Below, one piece after another: positions 31,533-39,079 of a stretch of 39,079 nt of DNA. The position numbers were made by a program, and so were the translations under genes. A model generated the notes under the pieces. The model was not told the DNA's origin, did no database searches, and saw only the letters and a program-made list of their open reading frames with translations. Every line of letters starts with the position of its first letter. Positions within the stretch are counted from its first letter, which is position 1. The stretch is from an uncultured Trueperaceae bacterium (GTDB lineage Bacteria; Deinococcota; Deinococci; Deinococcales; Trueperaceae): positions 1-39,079 of the forward strand of contig CAJXOA010000022.1 of NCBI GenBank assembly GCA_913057685.1. Reading direction: 5' to 3'.

Positions 31533-34508
31533 ATGACCGTGACCCGCGGGTCCGGCGCGACGCCGGACCGCACGCCGACCCGTCCCCCCTCGCCCGCGGG
31601 CGAGGGGGCGGACGCGCACGACGCCGCCCTGACCGCGCTGGAGCGCGACCTGCGCGCGACGCTGTCGGGGGAGGTGCGCTTCGACGCGCGCGCCCGGACC
31701 CTCTACGCGACCGACGCCAGCCCGTACGAGATCGAACCGTACGGGGTGGCGGTCCCCGCCGACCGCGACGACCTGATCGCGGTCGTCCAGCTCGCCGCGA
31801 AGCACGGCGTGCCGATCCTGCCGCGCGGGGGCGGCACCAGCCTCGCCGGACAGACCGTCGGGCGGGCGTTGATCATCGACGTCGGGAAGTACCTCACGCG
31901 CATCCTGGACGTCGACCCCGACGCCGGCACCGCGACGGTGGAGCCGGGCGTCGTGCGCGACCAACTGAACGCGCACCTCGCGCCGATGGGCCTACAGTTC
32001 ACGCCGGACGTCAGCACCACGAACCGCGCGGCGGTCGGGGGGATGGTCGCGAACAACAGCGCGGGCACGCGCTCGATCAAGTACGGCAAGACGGTCGACG
32101 AGACCGTCGCCATGACGGTCGTGCTGAGCGACGGGACGCTCGCGCGGTTCGACGCGAAGACGGAGGACGAGGTCGAACGGCTCGCCGCGGGCGAGGGGCG
32201 GGAGGCGGACGCCTACCGCACGGTGCGGCGCCTCACGCGCGACCTGGAGGACGAGATCGAGGCGCGCTTCCCGAAGGTCATGCGCCGGGTCGGGGGGTAC
32301 AACCTCGACGCGTTCACGGGGGACGCACCGTTCAACCTCGCGAAGTTGATCGCGGGGTCGGAGGGCACCCTCGCGATGATCGTGGACGTCACGGTCCGCG
32401 TCCGGCCGGTGCCGACCGAACGGATGCTGGCGATGCTGCAGTTCGACACCCTCCAGGCGGCGCTGGAGGCCGTCCCGCACGTCAACGCCCACGGGCCGTC
32501 GGCGGTGGAGTTGATGGACGAGGGCCTGTTCGTGTTGGGGCGCCGCAACCCGACGCTCGCGCCGTTGCTCGATTGGATGGTCGGCACGCCCAAGGCGGTG
32601 CTGATGGTGGAGTTCGACGGTCGCGACGAGGCGGAGGTCCGCCGCGGCGCGGAGGCGATGCGCGCCGACGCGGCGGTCATGGACCGCGTGACGCACGTGC
32701 ACGAAGCGTGGACGCCGGAGGCGCGGGCGCGCATCGCGCAGTTCCGGCGGGACGGCCTGGGGATCTACGCGACGGTGGACGGGCCCGACAAACCCACGCC
32801 GATCATCGAGGATGCCGCCGTGCCGCCCGAACGCCTCGCGGAGTTCATCCCCGCGGTACAGGCCGCCTGCGCGGAGCTCGGCGTGGAGACGGTGTTCTAC
32901 GGGCACGCGTCGGTCGGCGTGATCCACACCCGACCGATGATCGACCTGAAGACCGAGGCGGGCGTCGCGAAGTTCCGCGCGGTCGCCGACGCGGTGTTCG
33001 CGTTGGTCCGCCGCTACGGCGGGTCGTGGTCGGGGGAGCACGGCGACGGCCTGATCCGCAGCGAGAAGAACCGCGAGCTGTTCGGGGAGACGCTGTACGA
33101 GGCGTTCCGGGAGGTCAAGCGGGCGTTCGACCCAGGCGGGATCTTCAACCCCGGCAAGATCGTCGACGCCCCCAGCGCGACGGAGCACTTCCGCTACGGC
33201 GCGGACTACCCCACCGTCGAGCTGGACACCGTGTTCGATTTCGGCGAGGAGGGCTTCCTGGGGGCGGTGGAGGCCTGCACGGGCGTGGGCGCCTGCCGGA
33301 AGGTGGACGTCGGCACGATGTGCCCCAGTTACGTCGCGACCCGCGACGAGGACCACTCGACGCGCGGCCGCGCGAACGTTCTGCGCGACGCCCTGAACGG
33401 CCGGATGCCGGGGGGCCTGACGTCGCAGGACGTCTACGACACGCTGGATTTGTGCCTCGAGTGCAAGGCGTGCAAGGCGGAGTGCCCCAGCAAGGTCGAC
33501 ATGGCGAAACTGAAGTACGAGTTCCTCCAGCAGCACCACGACGTGCACGGCGTGCCGCTGGCGACGCGGGCGATCGGGAACGTCGCGAAGCTCGCGCCCC
33601 TCGGGCGCGCCTTCGCGCCGATCGCCAACGCGGTGCTGCCGACCGCGCCGGCGCGCTACCTGCTGGAGAAGACGATCGGGGTGGACCGCCGGCGGGTGAT
33701 GCCGAGGTACGAACGCACCTCGTTCGCCGGGTGGTTCGCGCGCGAGGGGGCGGCGCCCGCCGCCGAGGACGGGCCGGGGCGCGTCGCGCTGTTCGCGGAT
33801 ACGTGGACGATGTTCAACGAGGCCGGGCCCGGCCGGGCGGCGGTCCGGGTGCTGCAGGCGTTCGGGTACGAGGTGGAGTTGGTGCCGTACGGGTGTTGCG
33901 GACGCCCGTTGATCAGCAAGGGCCTGCTGCGCGACGCGAAGCGGACGGCGGAGGCGAACGTCCCGAAGCTGCACCGCTACGTCGAGGCCGGCATTCCGGT
34001 CGTCGGGCTGGAGCCGAGTTGCGTCACGGCGTTCCGGGACGACTACCGCGACCTGGTGCCGGGCGAGGCGACCGACGCGGTCGCGGAGCACGTCGTGATG
34101 ATCGAGACGTTCCTCGCGAAGGAGTGGACGCAGGGCCGGATCGACCCGAGCGCGGTGTTCGAGCGGCTCGACGAGCCGCTGTTGCTGCACGGGCACTGCC
34201 AACAGAAGGCGCTGTTGGGGACGTCGGCGCAGCGGGCGTTGCTCGGTTGGATCGCCGACGACGTCGAGGAGCTCGACGCCGGCTGTTGCGGGATGGCGGG
34301 CAGCTTCGGGTACGGCCACTACGACCTCAGCATGAAGATCGGGGAGGATCGCCTGTTCCCCGCCGTGCGGGCGCACGACGGCGCGACCGCGGCGGACGGC
34401 TTCAGTTGCCGTCACCAGATCGCCGACGGCACCGACGCGGAGGCGAAGCACGTCATCGAACTGCTCGCCGACGCGTTGCCGGTCGAGGGGAGCGTCCCCA
34501 CGGCCTGA
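31533..34508 (+). CDS. FAD-linked oxidase fused to Fe-S/CCG reductase (YdiJ-like 2-hydroxyacid dehydrogenase)
   Basis: A 991-aa fusion. After a low-complexity N-terminus (to about 30) comes a PCMH-type FAD domain (LPRGGGTSLAGQTVG; GGMVANNSAGTRS), then a C-terminal FAD-oxidase domain (GHASVGVIHTRP; WSGEHGDGLIRS; GIFNPGKIV). The Fe-S part has Cys at 582, 588 and 597 and a second cluster motif C641-x2-C644-x2-C647-x3-C651. Two CCG domains follow (CCG at 788-790 and 918-920), which bind an additional Fe-S centre in related reductases. The order and length match E. coli YdiJ, a D-2-hydroxyglutarate dehydrogenase; D-lactate or glycolate are alternatives. Start chosen from the -10 spacing, though the repeats make a start further in possible. 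Confidence 0.88.
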   Translation: MTVTRGSGATPDRTPTRPPSPAGEGADAHDAALTALERDLRATLSGEVRFDARARTLYATDASPYEIEPYGVAVPADRDDLIAVVQLAAKHGVPILPRGGGTSLAGQTVGRALIIDVGKYLTRILDVDPDAGTATVEPGVVRDQLNAHLAPMGLQFTPDVSTTNRAAVGGMVANNSAGTRSIKYGKTVDETVAMTVVLSDGTLARFDAKTEDEVERLAAGEGREADAYRTVRRLTRDLEDEIEARFPKVMRRVGGYNLDAFTGDAPFNLAKLIAGSEGTLAMIVDVTVRVRPVPTERMLAMLQFDTLQAALEAVPHVNAHGPSAVELMDEGLFVLGRRNPTLAPLLDWMVGTPKAVLMVEFDGRDEAEVRRGAEAMRADAAVMDRVTHVHEAWTPEARARIAQFRRDGLGIYATVDGPDKPTPIIEDAAVPPERLAEFIPAVQAACAELGVETVFYGHASVGVIHTRPMIDLKTEAGVAKFRAVADAVFALVRRYGGSWSGEHGDGLIRSEKNRELFGETLYEAFREVKRAFDPGGIFNPGKIVDAPSATEHFRYGADYPTVELDTVFDFGEEGFLGAVEACTGVGACRKVDVGTMCPSYVATRDEDHSTRGRANVLRDALNGRMPGGLTSQDVYDTLDLCLECKACKAECPSKVDMAKLKYEFLQQHHDVHGVPLATRAIGNVAKLAPLGRAFAPIANAVLPTAPARYLLEKTIGVDRRRVMPRYERTSFAGWFAREGAAPAAEDGPGRVALFADTWTMFNEAGPGRAAVRVLQAFGYEVELVPYGCCGRPLISKGLLRDAKRTAEANVPKLHRYVEAGIPVVGLEPSCVTAFRDDYRDLVPGEATDAVAEHVVMIETFLAKEWTQGRIDPSAVFERLDEPLLLHGHCQQKALLGTSAQRALLGWIADDVEELDAGCCGMAGSFGYGHYDLSMKIGEDRLFPAVRAHDGATAADGFSCRHQIADGTDAEAKHVIELLADALPVEGSVPTA
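31585..31608. repeat. 24-bp perfect palindrome inside the start of the FAD/Fe-S gene
   Basis: A perfect inverted repeat centred on CCCGCGGG, with arms extending through CTCG to CCCC/GGGG. It encodes the Pro-Ser-Pro-Ala-Gly-Glu-Gly part of the N-terminus. It resembles REP-like elements that sometimes extend into reading frames as 'PSPxGEG'. Confidence 0.7.
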
Positions 34509-34571
34509 ACGGCCTCCCGCGCACGACACGCACGTGACGGGATGCCCAAACATCGGTCGTAACGTCCGTGC

Positions 34572-34577
34572 TAGCCT
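34572..34577 (+). promoter_or_regulatory. -10 element of the Ig-like secreted protein gene (leaderless)
   Basis: TAGCCT is followed by GAGGC and the ATG at 34583. The short gap from 34509 to 34571 shows no clear terminator. Confidence 0.55.
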
Positions 34578-34582
34578 GAGGC

Positions 34583-36784
34583 ATGTCGTCGTTGCACCGT
34601 GGGTACCGCTCGCGCGCCTGGCGCCCATCCCCGATGGGCCTCCCACACCCCACCCTCGTCCTCCTCGCCGCCGTCCTCCTCGCCCCCGTCGCGCTCGCCC
34701 CCATCGCGATGGCGAACGGCGCGATCGAGGTGCGCGTGAGCGGCAGCGACGCCGCGACCACCGGCCCCGCCTACCTTCAGGACGTCGTGATCAGCGCCAC
34801 CAGCCCCGCGTTCGTCTCCGGGAGCGAGTACGCCCTCGGGTGGGCGTTCGCGACCGACGACGCGTTCGCGTCCGAGACCGAGCTCAGTATCACCCTGGAG
34901 ACCGTGTCGTGGGTCGATGCGACGGTGACCGCCGGCGACGGCGTCCTGACGTGGGCGGGCCCGTGGGGAAGCTGGCTCGACCCCATCGTGAGTGCGAACC
35001 AGCAGTGGGCACTGACGTTCTTCGCGACCCGCCTCTTCGTCGTCAGCGCGGGGGACGCCGTTCCCACCGACGCCGACGCGATCGACGCGACGCTCGCCGC
35101 CAGCCCCACGATCTTCCCCGGCCGCGACGACCGCACGGGCACGTTCGACGTGAGCGGCCGCGGGTACGTGGACGGTGCGTACGTCGCGGACGAGGAGATC
35201 ACGATCTCCGCCGTCGGCTGGGGCGAACCGAACGACGTGCCCGCGCAGCACGCATTCACGTTCGGCGCCATCCTGCTCTCCGTTCCCGACGGCGACGACG
35301 TCCACCGCGCCTTCTGGGATGCGTACTACCGCGACGTCTTCGAGGACGATAGCCAGTTCCAAGTACTGGAGGTCCTGGACGACGTCGGCGTGACCGCCAC
35401 CGATCAGGTCGCGTCGGGTGGGGACACCGACTGGAACCTTACGTACGAGCTCGGTACCGGCTTCTCGGTCGGCGGGAAGACGACGTTGACGGGCCCGCTC
35501 CCGCCCGATGCGGCGGCGTGGAGGTACTACTGGCACACGACGTCGGATGGGGACGTGTGGTTGGCGTCCGGCTCCAGCGTCGACCGCGCCGAAACCCGCA
35601 GCCCCTCCCCGCCCGCGACGATCCTCACGCCCCCCGCCGACGCCACCGCGTACGAGGAGGACGCCGCCGCGTTCACCGTCACGGTGTCCGCCTCGGGCAC
35701 GCCGACGTACCAGTGGCAGACGGCGCCGCCTGCCGGCGCCCCGTGGAGCGACGTGCCCGGCGCCACCGACGCCACCTGGACGTTCGCGCCGGTCGGTCGC
35801 GACGACGACGGCATGCAGGTCCGGGTCCGCGTCGGCAACACCGAACCGGGGGACGCCACCACCGTGACCGCCAGCGACGCCGCGACGCTCACGGTCGTGC
35901 CCGTCACCCCCGCCCCGACGACCATCGACGGGCCGTTCGACGTCGCCGTCGTGCGCGGCGCGCCCGCCCCCTTCACGGTGTCCGCCACCAGCCCGCACGC
36001 CCTCTCCTACGCCTGGGAGCGCGACGACGGCGCCGGCTGGACGGCGGTGCCCGACGTGGCGACGGCGACCTGGACCCTGTCCCCCACCACCCTCGCCGAC
36101 GACGGGACCCGCGTCCGCGCGATCGTCACCGCCCGCGAGGGAGAGTTCGAACCGGCGGTCGTCACCACCCCCGCCGCCCAGTTGGTCGTCCACGCCGACG
36201 ACGCCCCCGCGGAGCCGGGCGCCTGGCCCGCGCCCGGCGGCGCGTGGCTGGTCGGCGACCTCCCACCGAGCGACGACCTCGTGAACGTCGAGGTGCAGAT
36301 CGACGACGGCGTCTGGCGGACGCTGTCGCCGGCCGACGTCACGCCCCCCTTCGCCGTGTCCGGCCTCCCCGACGGCACGCCGGTCGAGGTGCGCTTCCGC
36401 GGGGTGTACGACGGTGGGGCGCGGGGCGCGCCGTCGCCCGCGCTGCGGGTGACGCCCGGTCGGCCCGCCGCGCCCCCGCTCACCGTCCGCCTCCCCGCCG
36501 ACGCGGACACGATCCTCGCGGCGCGCGACGGCGAGGCGGTCCGCGTCGACGTCGACGTCGAGATCACCCACGGCGGGTCCGACGTCCTGCGCGACGCCTG
36601 GCTCGACCTCACGCCCCTCGAGGCCGCCGGCGGGGCGCGCGTCGAGGCGGTCGTTGCCGGCGACGGCGGGGACCCCCTGCCGACCTACGAGGGGATGTGG
36701 CTATGGCGCGACGCGAACCTTCCCGCCGGCGCCACCCGCACCCTCACGCTCACCTTCCTGCTCGATCCGGAGGCGACCGAATGA
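34583..36784 (+). CDS. Secreted multi-domain Ig-like protein of unknown function
   Basis: A 733-aa exported protein. The hydrophobic signal core is at about 23-43, ending ALAPIAMANG; an internal Met at 19 would also leave a complete signal, but the -10 spacing supports ATG 34583. Residues 46-335 are beta-rich and unrecognised (Thr/Asp-rich, with FWDAYYRDVFEDD). Two Ig-like repeats follow, at about 340-440 (with TYQWQTAPPAG and DATWTFAPV) and 445-530 (with SYAWERDDG and TATWTLSPT). A third beta-sandwich-like unit lies near 545-630. No anchor motif is seen at the C-terminus. The stop overlaps a small lipoprotein gene (ATGA). Likely a surface or periplasmic protein; partner and ligand unknown. 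Confidence 0.75.
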   Translation: MSSLHRGYRSRAWRPSPMGLPHPTLVLLAAVLLAPVALAPIAMANGAIEVRVSGSDAATTGPAYLQDVVISATSPAFVSGSEYALGWAFATDDAFASETELSITLETVSWVDATVTAGDGVLTWAGPWGSWLDPIVSANQQWALTFFATRLFVVSAGDAVPTDADAIDATLAASPTIFPGRDDRTGTFDVSGRGYVDGAYVADEEITISAVGWGEPNDVPAQHAFTFGAILLSVPDGDDVHRAFWDAYYRDVFEDDSQFQVLEVLDDVGVTATDQVASGGDTDWNLTYELGTGFSVGGKTTLTGPLPPDAAAWRYYWHTTSDGDVWLASGSSVDRAETRSPSPPATILTPPADATAYEEDAAAFTVTVSASGTPTYQWQTAPPAGAPWSDVPGATDATWTFAPVGRDDDGMQVRVRVGNTEPGDATTVTASDAATLTVVPVTPAPTTIDGPFDVAVVRGAPAPFTVSATSPHALSYAWERDDGAGWTAVPDVATATWTLSPTTLADDGTRVRAIVTAREGEFEPAVVTTPAAQLVVHADDAPAEPGAWPAPGGAWLVGDLPPSDDLVNVEVQIDDGVWRTLSPADVTPPFAVSGLPDGTPVEVRFRGVYDGGARGAPSPALRVTPGRPAAPPLTVRLPADADTILAARDGEAVRVDVDVEITHGGSDVLRDAWLDLTPLEAAGGARVEAVVAGDGGDPLPTYEGMWLWRDANLPAGATRTLTLTFLLDPEATE

Positions 36785-37020
36785 CGCACGCCCCCCGTTC
36801 TCGGACGCGCCCCCGCCCCGCCCTGCGCGGCCTCGCGGTCGCCCTCGTCGCCGCCGGCCTCCTCGCGGGCTGCGGCAAGCTCGGGTCCCCGAACGCCGCG
36901 GCCGACGCGCCGCTCCCGGTCCGCGTGTGCACGAGCGCGGCCCCGTCGTTCGGTCCCGACGACGCGACGCGCTGCACGACGCTCGAGCCGCGCTACCGCC
37001 TCCCCTCCGACACCGAGTAA
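36781..37020 (+). CDS. Small lipoprotein coupled to the Ig-like protein
   Basis: A 79-aa protein with a basic Arg/Pro start, hydrophobic core and lipobox LAGC (C31). The mature part is only 49 residues and contains two more cysteines (RVCTSAAP and TRCTTLEP), which could form a disulfide. ATG overlaps the stop of the Ig-like gene (ATGA), so the two are co-translated. I recognise no family. A GC-rich hairpin follows directly. Confidence 0.7.
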   Translation: MTHAPRSRTRPRPALRGLAVALVAAGLLAGCGKLGSPNAAADAPLPVRVCTSAAPSFGPDDATRCTTLEPRYRLPSDTE

Positions 37021-37022
37021 TC

Positions 37023-37049
37023 GGCCCGCCCTGCCGCCCGGGGCGGGCC
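37023..37049 (+). terminator. Hairpin terminator after the small lipoprotein gene
   Basis: GGCCCGCCC (37023-37031) pairs perfectly with GGGCGGGCC (37041-37049) over a 9-nt loop, starting 2 bp after the stop. No T-run follows. It lies between convergent transcripts and may serve alr as well. Confidence 0.65.
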
Positions 37050-37090
37050 GGTCGGGCCCGGTCGGCACGGGCCTGCACGGTGCGGTGGGG

Positions 37091-38395
37091 TCAGGGCACG
37101 ACCGAGCGGGGGATCTGCGCCGGGAGGCGACTGACGAACTCGTTGTTCAGGCCGTCGGCGACCTCCGCGAACGAGGCGACCGAGATCGACGCGCGCCCCT
37201 GCCGCCCCACCAGCACCGCCTCGTCGCCCGCCTGCACGTCCGGCACGTGGCTGACGTCCACCATCGTGACGTTCATGTTCACCAGCCCCCGGACGGGCGC
37301 CTTGCGCCCCCGGATCAGGACGTGCCCGCGGTTCGACATCGCGCGCGGGTAGCCGTCGCCGTACCCGACCGGCAGCACCGCGATCAACGTCGGTTTGCGC
37401 GCCCGGAACGCCTTGCCGTACCCGACGTACTCCCCCTTCGCGACGTCCTTGAGGTCCATCACGCGGGTGTGCCAGCGCAGCACCCGGCGCAGCGGGTTGT
37501 CCGACCGCTTCCCGGTCGCGTCCAGGTGCAGGCGGTAGACGTCGGGGCTGGGCCAGAAGCCGTACTGGGCGGTGCCGACCCGCACCAGCTCGAAGTGCGT
37601 GTCGGGGAACGCCAACGCCGCGGCGCTGCAGGCGGTGTGGCGCACCGCCGGCCGTAGGCCCTCGGCGCGGGCGATGGCGTCGAAGTGGTGGAACACCTGC
37701 AGTTGCTTCTGCGTGCGGGGCCGCTCGGAGAGCGCCTCGATGCCGGCGTAGTGCGTCGCGAGGCCCGCGAAGCGCAGGTGGTCGGGGTGGTCGCGCAGCA
37801 GCTGCAGCGCCTCGCGGAACGGCCCCTCGGTGAGGCCGGTCCGGTTCCCGCCGGTCTCCACCTCCAGGTGCACGTGGGCGGGCCGACCGAGGGCGCGGGC
37901 GACCGACAGGGCGGCGTGCAGGCGGGCGACGTCGAAGACGAAGAAGTGCACCCCCTGCGCGATGACCCACGGGAGGTCGTCGTCGTGCAGGATCCCCATG
38001 ATCATGACGACCGACGTCTCGTGCGTCAGGGCGGCGCGGACCTGCGCCGCCTCCTGGCTGGAGGCGACGGAGAAGTGCCGCACCCCGAGCGACTCCGCCA
38101 GCGCGGAGAACGGCCCGATGCCGTGCCCGAACGCGTTCGCCTTCACGACGCTGCTGAGGGTGACGTCGGGCCCGATCTTGCTGCGCAGGAACGCCAGGTT
38201 CCGCTTCAGGGCGCTGCGCCGCAACGTGATGCGGCTGGTGTGGCGCGGCAGGTCGGGCGCCACGACCTCCGGCACCGCGCCCCCGGGCACCGGCGTGACG
38301 CCGGGCGCATCGACGGGCGCATCGCCGGACGCATCGACGGGTGCATCGGGGGGAACGTCGGGCCCGGAGCCGGACGGGTCGAAGGCGCGATCCAT
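37091..38395 (-). CDS. alr: Alanine racemase
   Basis: A 434-aa PLP enzyme that makes D-alanine for peptidoglycan. The PLP lysine is K85 in SSVVKANAFGHG and the catalytic tyrosine is Y326 in EYVGYGKAF. Other family blocks are HLEVETGGNRTGL, ATHYAGIEA and LPVGYGDGYPR. The block VNMNVTMVDVS replaces the usual 'cMDq' form, as in some Bacteroidetes-type Alr. The first 50 residues form a Pro/Asp/Ala-rich extension not expected in the enzyme core. ATG with TAGCCT 7 nt before it. Confidence 0.94.
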   Translation of the reverse strand: MDRAFDPSGSGPDVPPDAPVDASGDAPVDAPGVTPVPGGAVPEVVAPDLPRHTSRITLRRSALKRNLAFLRSKIGPDVTLSSVVKANAFGHGIGPFSALAESLGVRHFSVASSQEAAQVRAALTHETSVVMIMGILHDDDLPWVIAQGVHFFVFDVARLHAALSVARALGRPAHVHLEVETGGNRTGLTEGPFREALQLLRDHPDHLRFAGLATHYAGIEALSERPRTQKQLQVFHHFDAIARAEGLRPAVRHTACSAAALAFPDTHFELVRVGTAQYGFWPSPDVYRLHLDATGKRSDNPLRRVLRWHTRVMDLKDVAKGEYVGYGKAFRARKPTLIAVLPVGYGDGYPRAMSNRGHVLIRGRKAPVRGLVNMNVTMVDVSHVPDVQAGDEAVLVGRQGRASISVASFAEVADGLNNEFVSRLPAQIPRSVVP

Positions 38396-38402
38396 GCCCG
38401 GG

Positions 38403-38408
38403 AGGCTA
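38403..38408 (-). promoter_or_regulatory. -10 element of alr (leaderless)
   Basis: TAGCCT is followed by 7 nt and the ATG at 38395. It lies just after the stop of the LarA-like gene, giving alr its own start point. Confidence 0.6.
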
Positions 38409-38454
38409 GCACCGCGCGCGCGGCGGTGGCGCCCGCGGGGGTACGCGTCCGACG

Positions 38455-39079
38455 TCAGAGGGGCGGCGGTTCCGCCGGCCCCCGTTCGGTGGGGAGGGCC
38501 GCCTCGGAGGCGTCCGCGAGGGCGTCGAGGGCCGGGCGGCTGGCGCGGTAGGTGCGCAGGTCGCTCGTGTCGCGGATCCAGGCGATCCGCGCGGCCTCCG
38601 GCGCGACGCCGCACGTCGCGAGCGCCACGCGCACCGCGTCCGCCGCGTCCGGCACGACGAGCGGCATGCGGGCCGACGCCAACGACGTGCTCGTGAGCGC
38701 GTTCGTCCAGGTCGGCACCGGATCGATGGCGTCGGCGAACGCCGCGGGGACGACGTCGGCGTGCCCCATGCCGGCGGCGTTCCCTTCGCTGGCGGGGGTG
38801 AGCGACAACAGCGCGATGCGCGTCGGGGCGGGCGGGCCGGCCGGACCGCGCTGGAAGCGGCCCGTGACGTTCGGGTCCATCCCCAGGCCGCTGACGTCCT
38901 TCCCGGCGCGCTCGACGACCAGGACGTCCAGCTTCGCGAACGGCAACCGCGCCATGCGCGCCTTCGCGTCGCGCAACAGCGCCGGTTCGCGCGCCCCGAG
39001 GGCGGGGCCGGGGATCGCCTCGACGTGGGCCGGGCGGCCCTCGGCGTCCTCGACGACGCCGACCCCCACGAGCGGCGGG
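38455..39079 (-). CDS. LarA-like (DUF2088-related) protein, C-terminal part (runs off right edge)
   Basis: About 207 residues to the stop at 38455; the 5' end lies beyond the window and the frame is open to the edge. The segment VERAGKDVSGLGMDPNVTGRF is similar to a motif of one group of nickel pincer cofactor-dependent isomerases related to lactate racemase LarA. Further on are SLTPASEGNAAGMGHADVVP and a Thr/Ser/Ala stretch. Metal and cofactor residues expected in the N-terminal half cannot be checked. Substrate unknown. A GTG at 39069 is an internal codon, not a supported start. Followed on the same strand by alr, which has its own promoter. Confidence 0.6.
   Translation of the reverse strand, partial: PPLVGVGVVEDAEGRPAHVEAIPGPALGAREPALLRDAKARMARLPFAKLDVLVVERAGKDVSGLGMDPNVTGRFQRGPAGPPAPTRIALLSLTPASEGNAAGMGHADVVPAAFADAIDPVPTWTNALTSTSLASARMPLVVPDAADAVRVALATCGVAPEAARIAWIRDTSDLRTYRASRPALDALADASEAALPTERGPAEPPPL

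Noticed and set aside
31992-34646. 884-aa minus-strand open frame over the FAD/Fe-S gene
   Set aside because: It is an antisense shadow of a gene with full FAD, Fe-S and CCG motifs.
1-39079. Mobile element or defence island
   Set aside because: No transposase, integrase, recombinase, toxin or restriction gene was seen, and gene content and composition look uniformly chromosomal.

Overview
The window is very GC-rich chromosomal DNA with tightly packed genes on both strands. I see no tRNA, rRNA, CRISPR array, insertion sequence or phage gene. Several features point to the Deinococcota, probably a Truepera-like lineage: a diderm lipid-transport set (LptF/LptG/LptD), a 2-phosphoglycerate kinase with ATP-cone repeats, TrmB with a long C-terminal extension, and many promoters that are a lone -10 hexamer 5-10 nt before the start codon (leaderless mRNAs). 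This assignment is inference; no rRNA is present to confirm it.

Layout. 1-3949: N-terminal part of a class II-like photolyase (minus), divergent from an ABC-F-type ATPase overlapping a membrane DUF3810-like metallopeptidase. 3954-6889 (minus): an aminotransferase class IV gene overlapping an M3 oligopeptidase. 7063-8091: thioredoxin reductase. 8096-15692 (minus): a run of eight genes in three stacked transcription units, trmB-pgeF, mazG-Nudix-2-phosphoglycerate kinase, and ABC ATPase-permease-SPOR protein. In the last two units the promoter -10 begins with the TAG stop codon of the gene before it. 15859-22209: LptF/LptG-family permeases, LptD and a lipoprotein in one overlapping operon. 22213-24269: plsX and an RluA-family pseudouridine synthase, divergent. 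24270-25096: a GC-rich leader with several possible hairpins, then an atypical LuxR-type regulator. 25227-27473: ribosomal protein S1, flanked by strong hairpins. 27594-31422: mnmA, divergent from a LapA-like membrane protein and recJ. 31533-34508: a YdiJ-like FAD/Fe-S dehydrogenase whose start lies among short repeats. 34583-37020: a secreted Ig-like protein coupled to a 79-aa lipoprotein. 37091-39079 (minus): alanine racemase, then the C-terminal part of a LarA-like protein.

Themes. Genes inside operons are nearly all joined by 4-nt GTGA/ATGA stop-start overlaps, while first genes start at or next to the predicted transcription start. Functions are mostly housekeeping: nucleotide sanitation (MazG, Nudix), tRNA/rRNA modification (TrmB, MnmA, RluA family), DNA repair (photolyase, RecJ), envelope biogenesis (Lpt set, PlsX, Alr, PgeF) and redox (TrxB, YdiJ-like). 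I did not find a convincing new multi-gene system. The best leads are the ABC-F protein with one surviving composite ATP site, the stop-codon/-10 overlaps, the LptD-like protein with exactly four cysteines in an E. coli-like order, the structured leader and degenerate-receiver regulator before rpsA, the three-repeat 2-phosphoglycerate kinase in a house-cleaning operon, and the secreted Ig/small lipoprotein pair.
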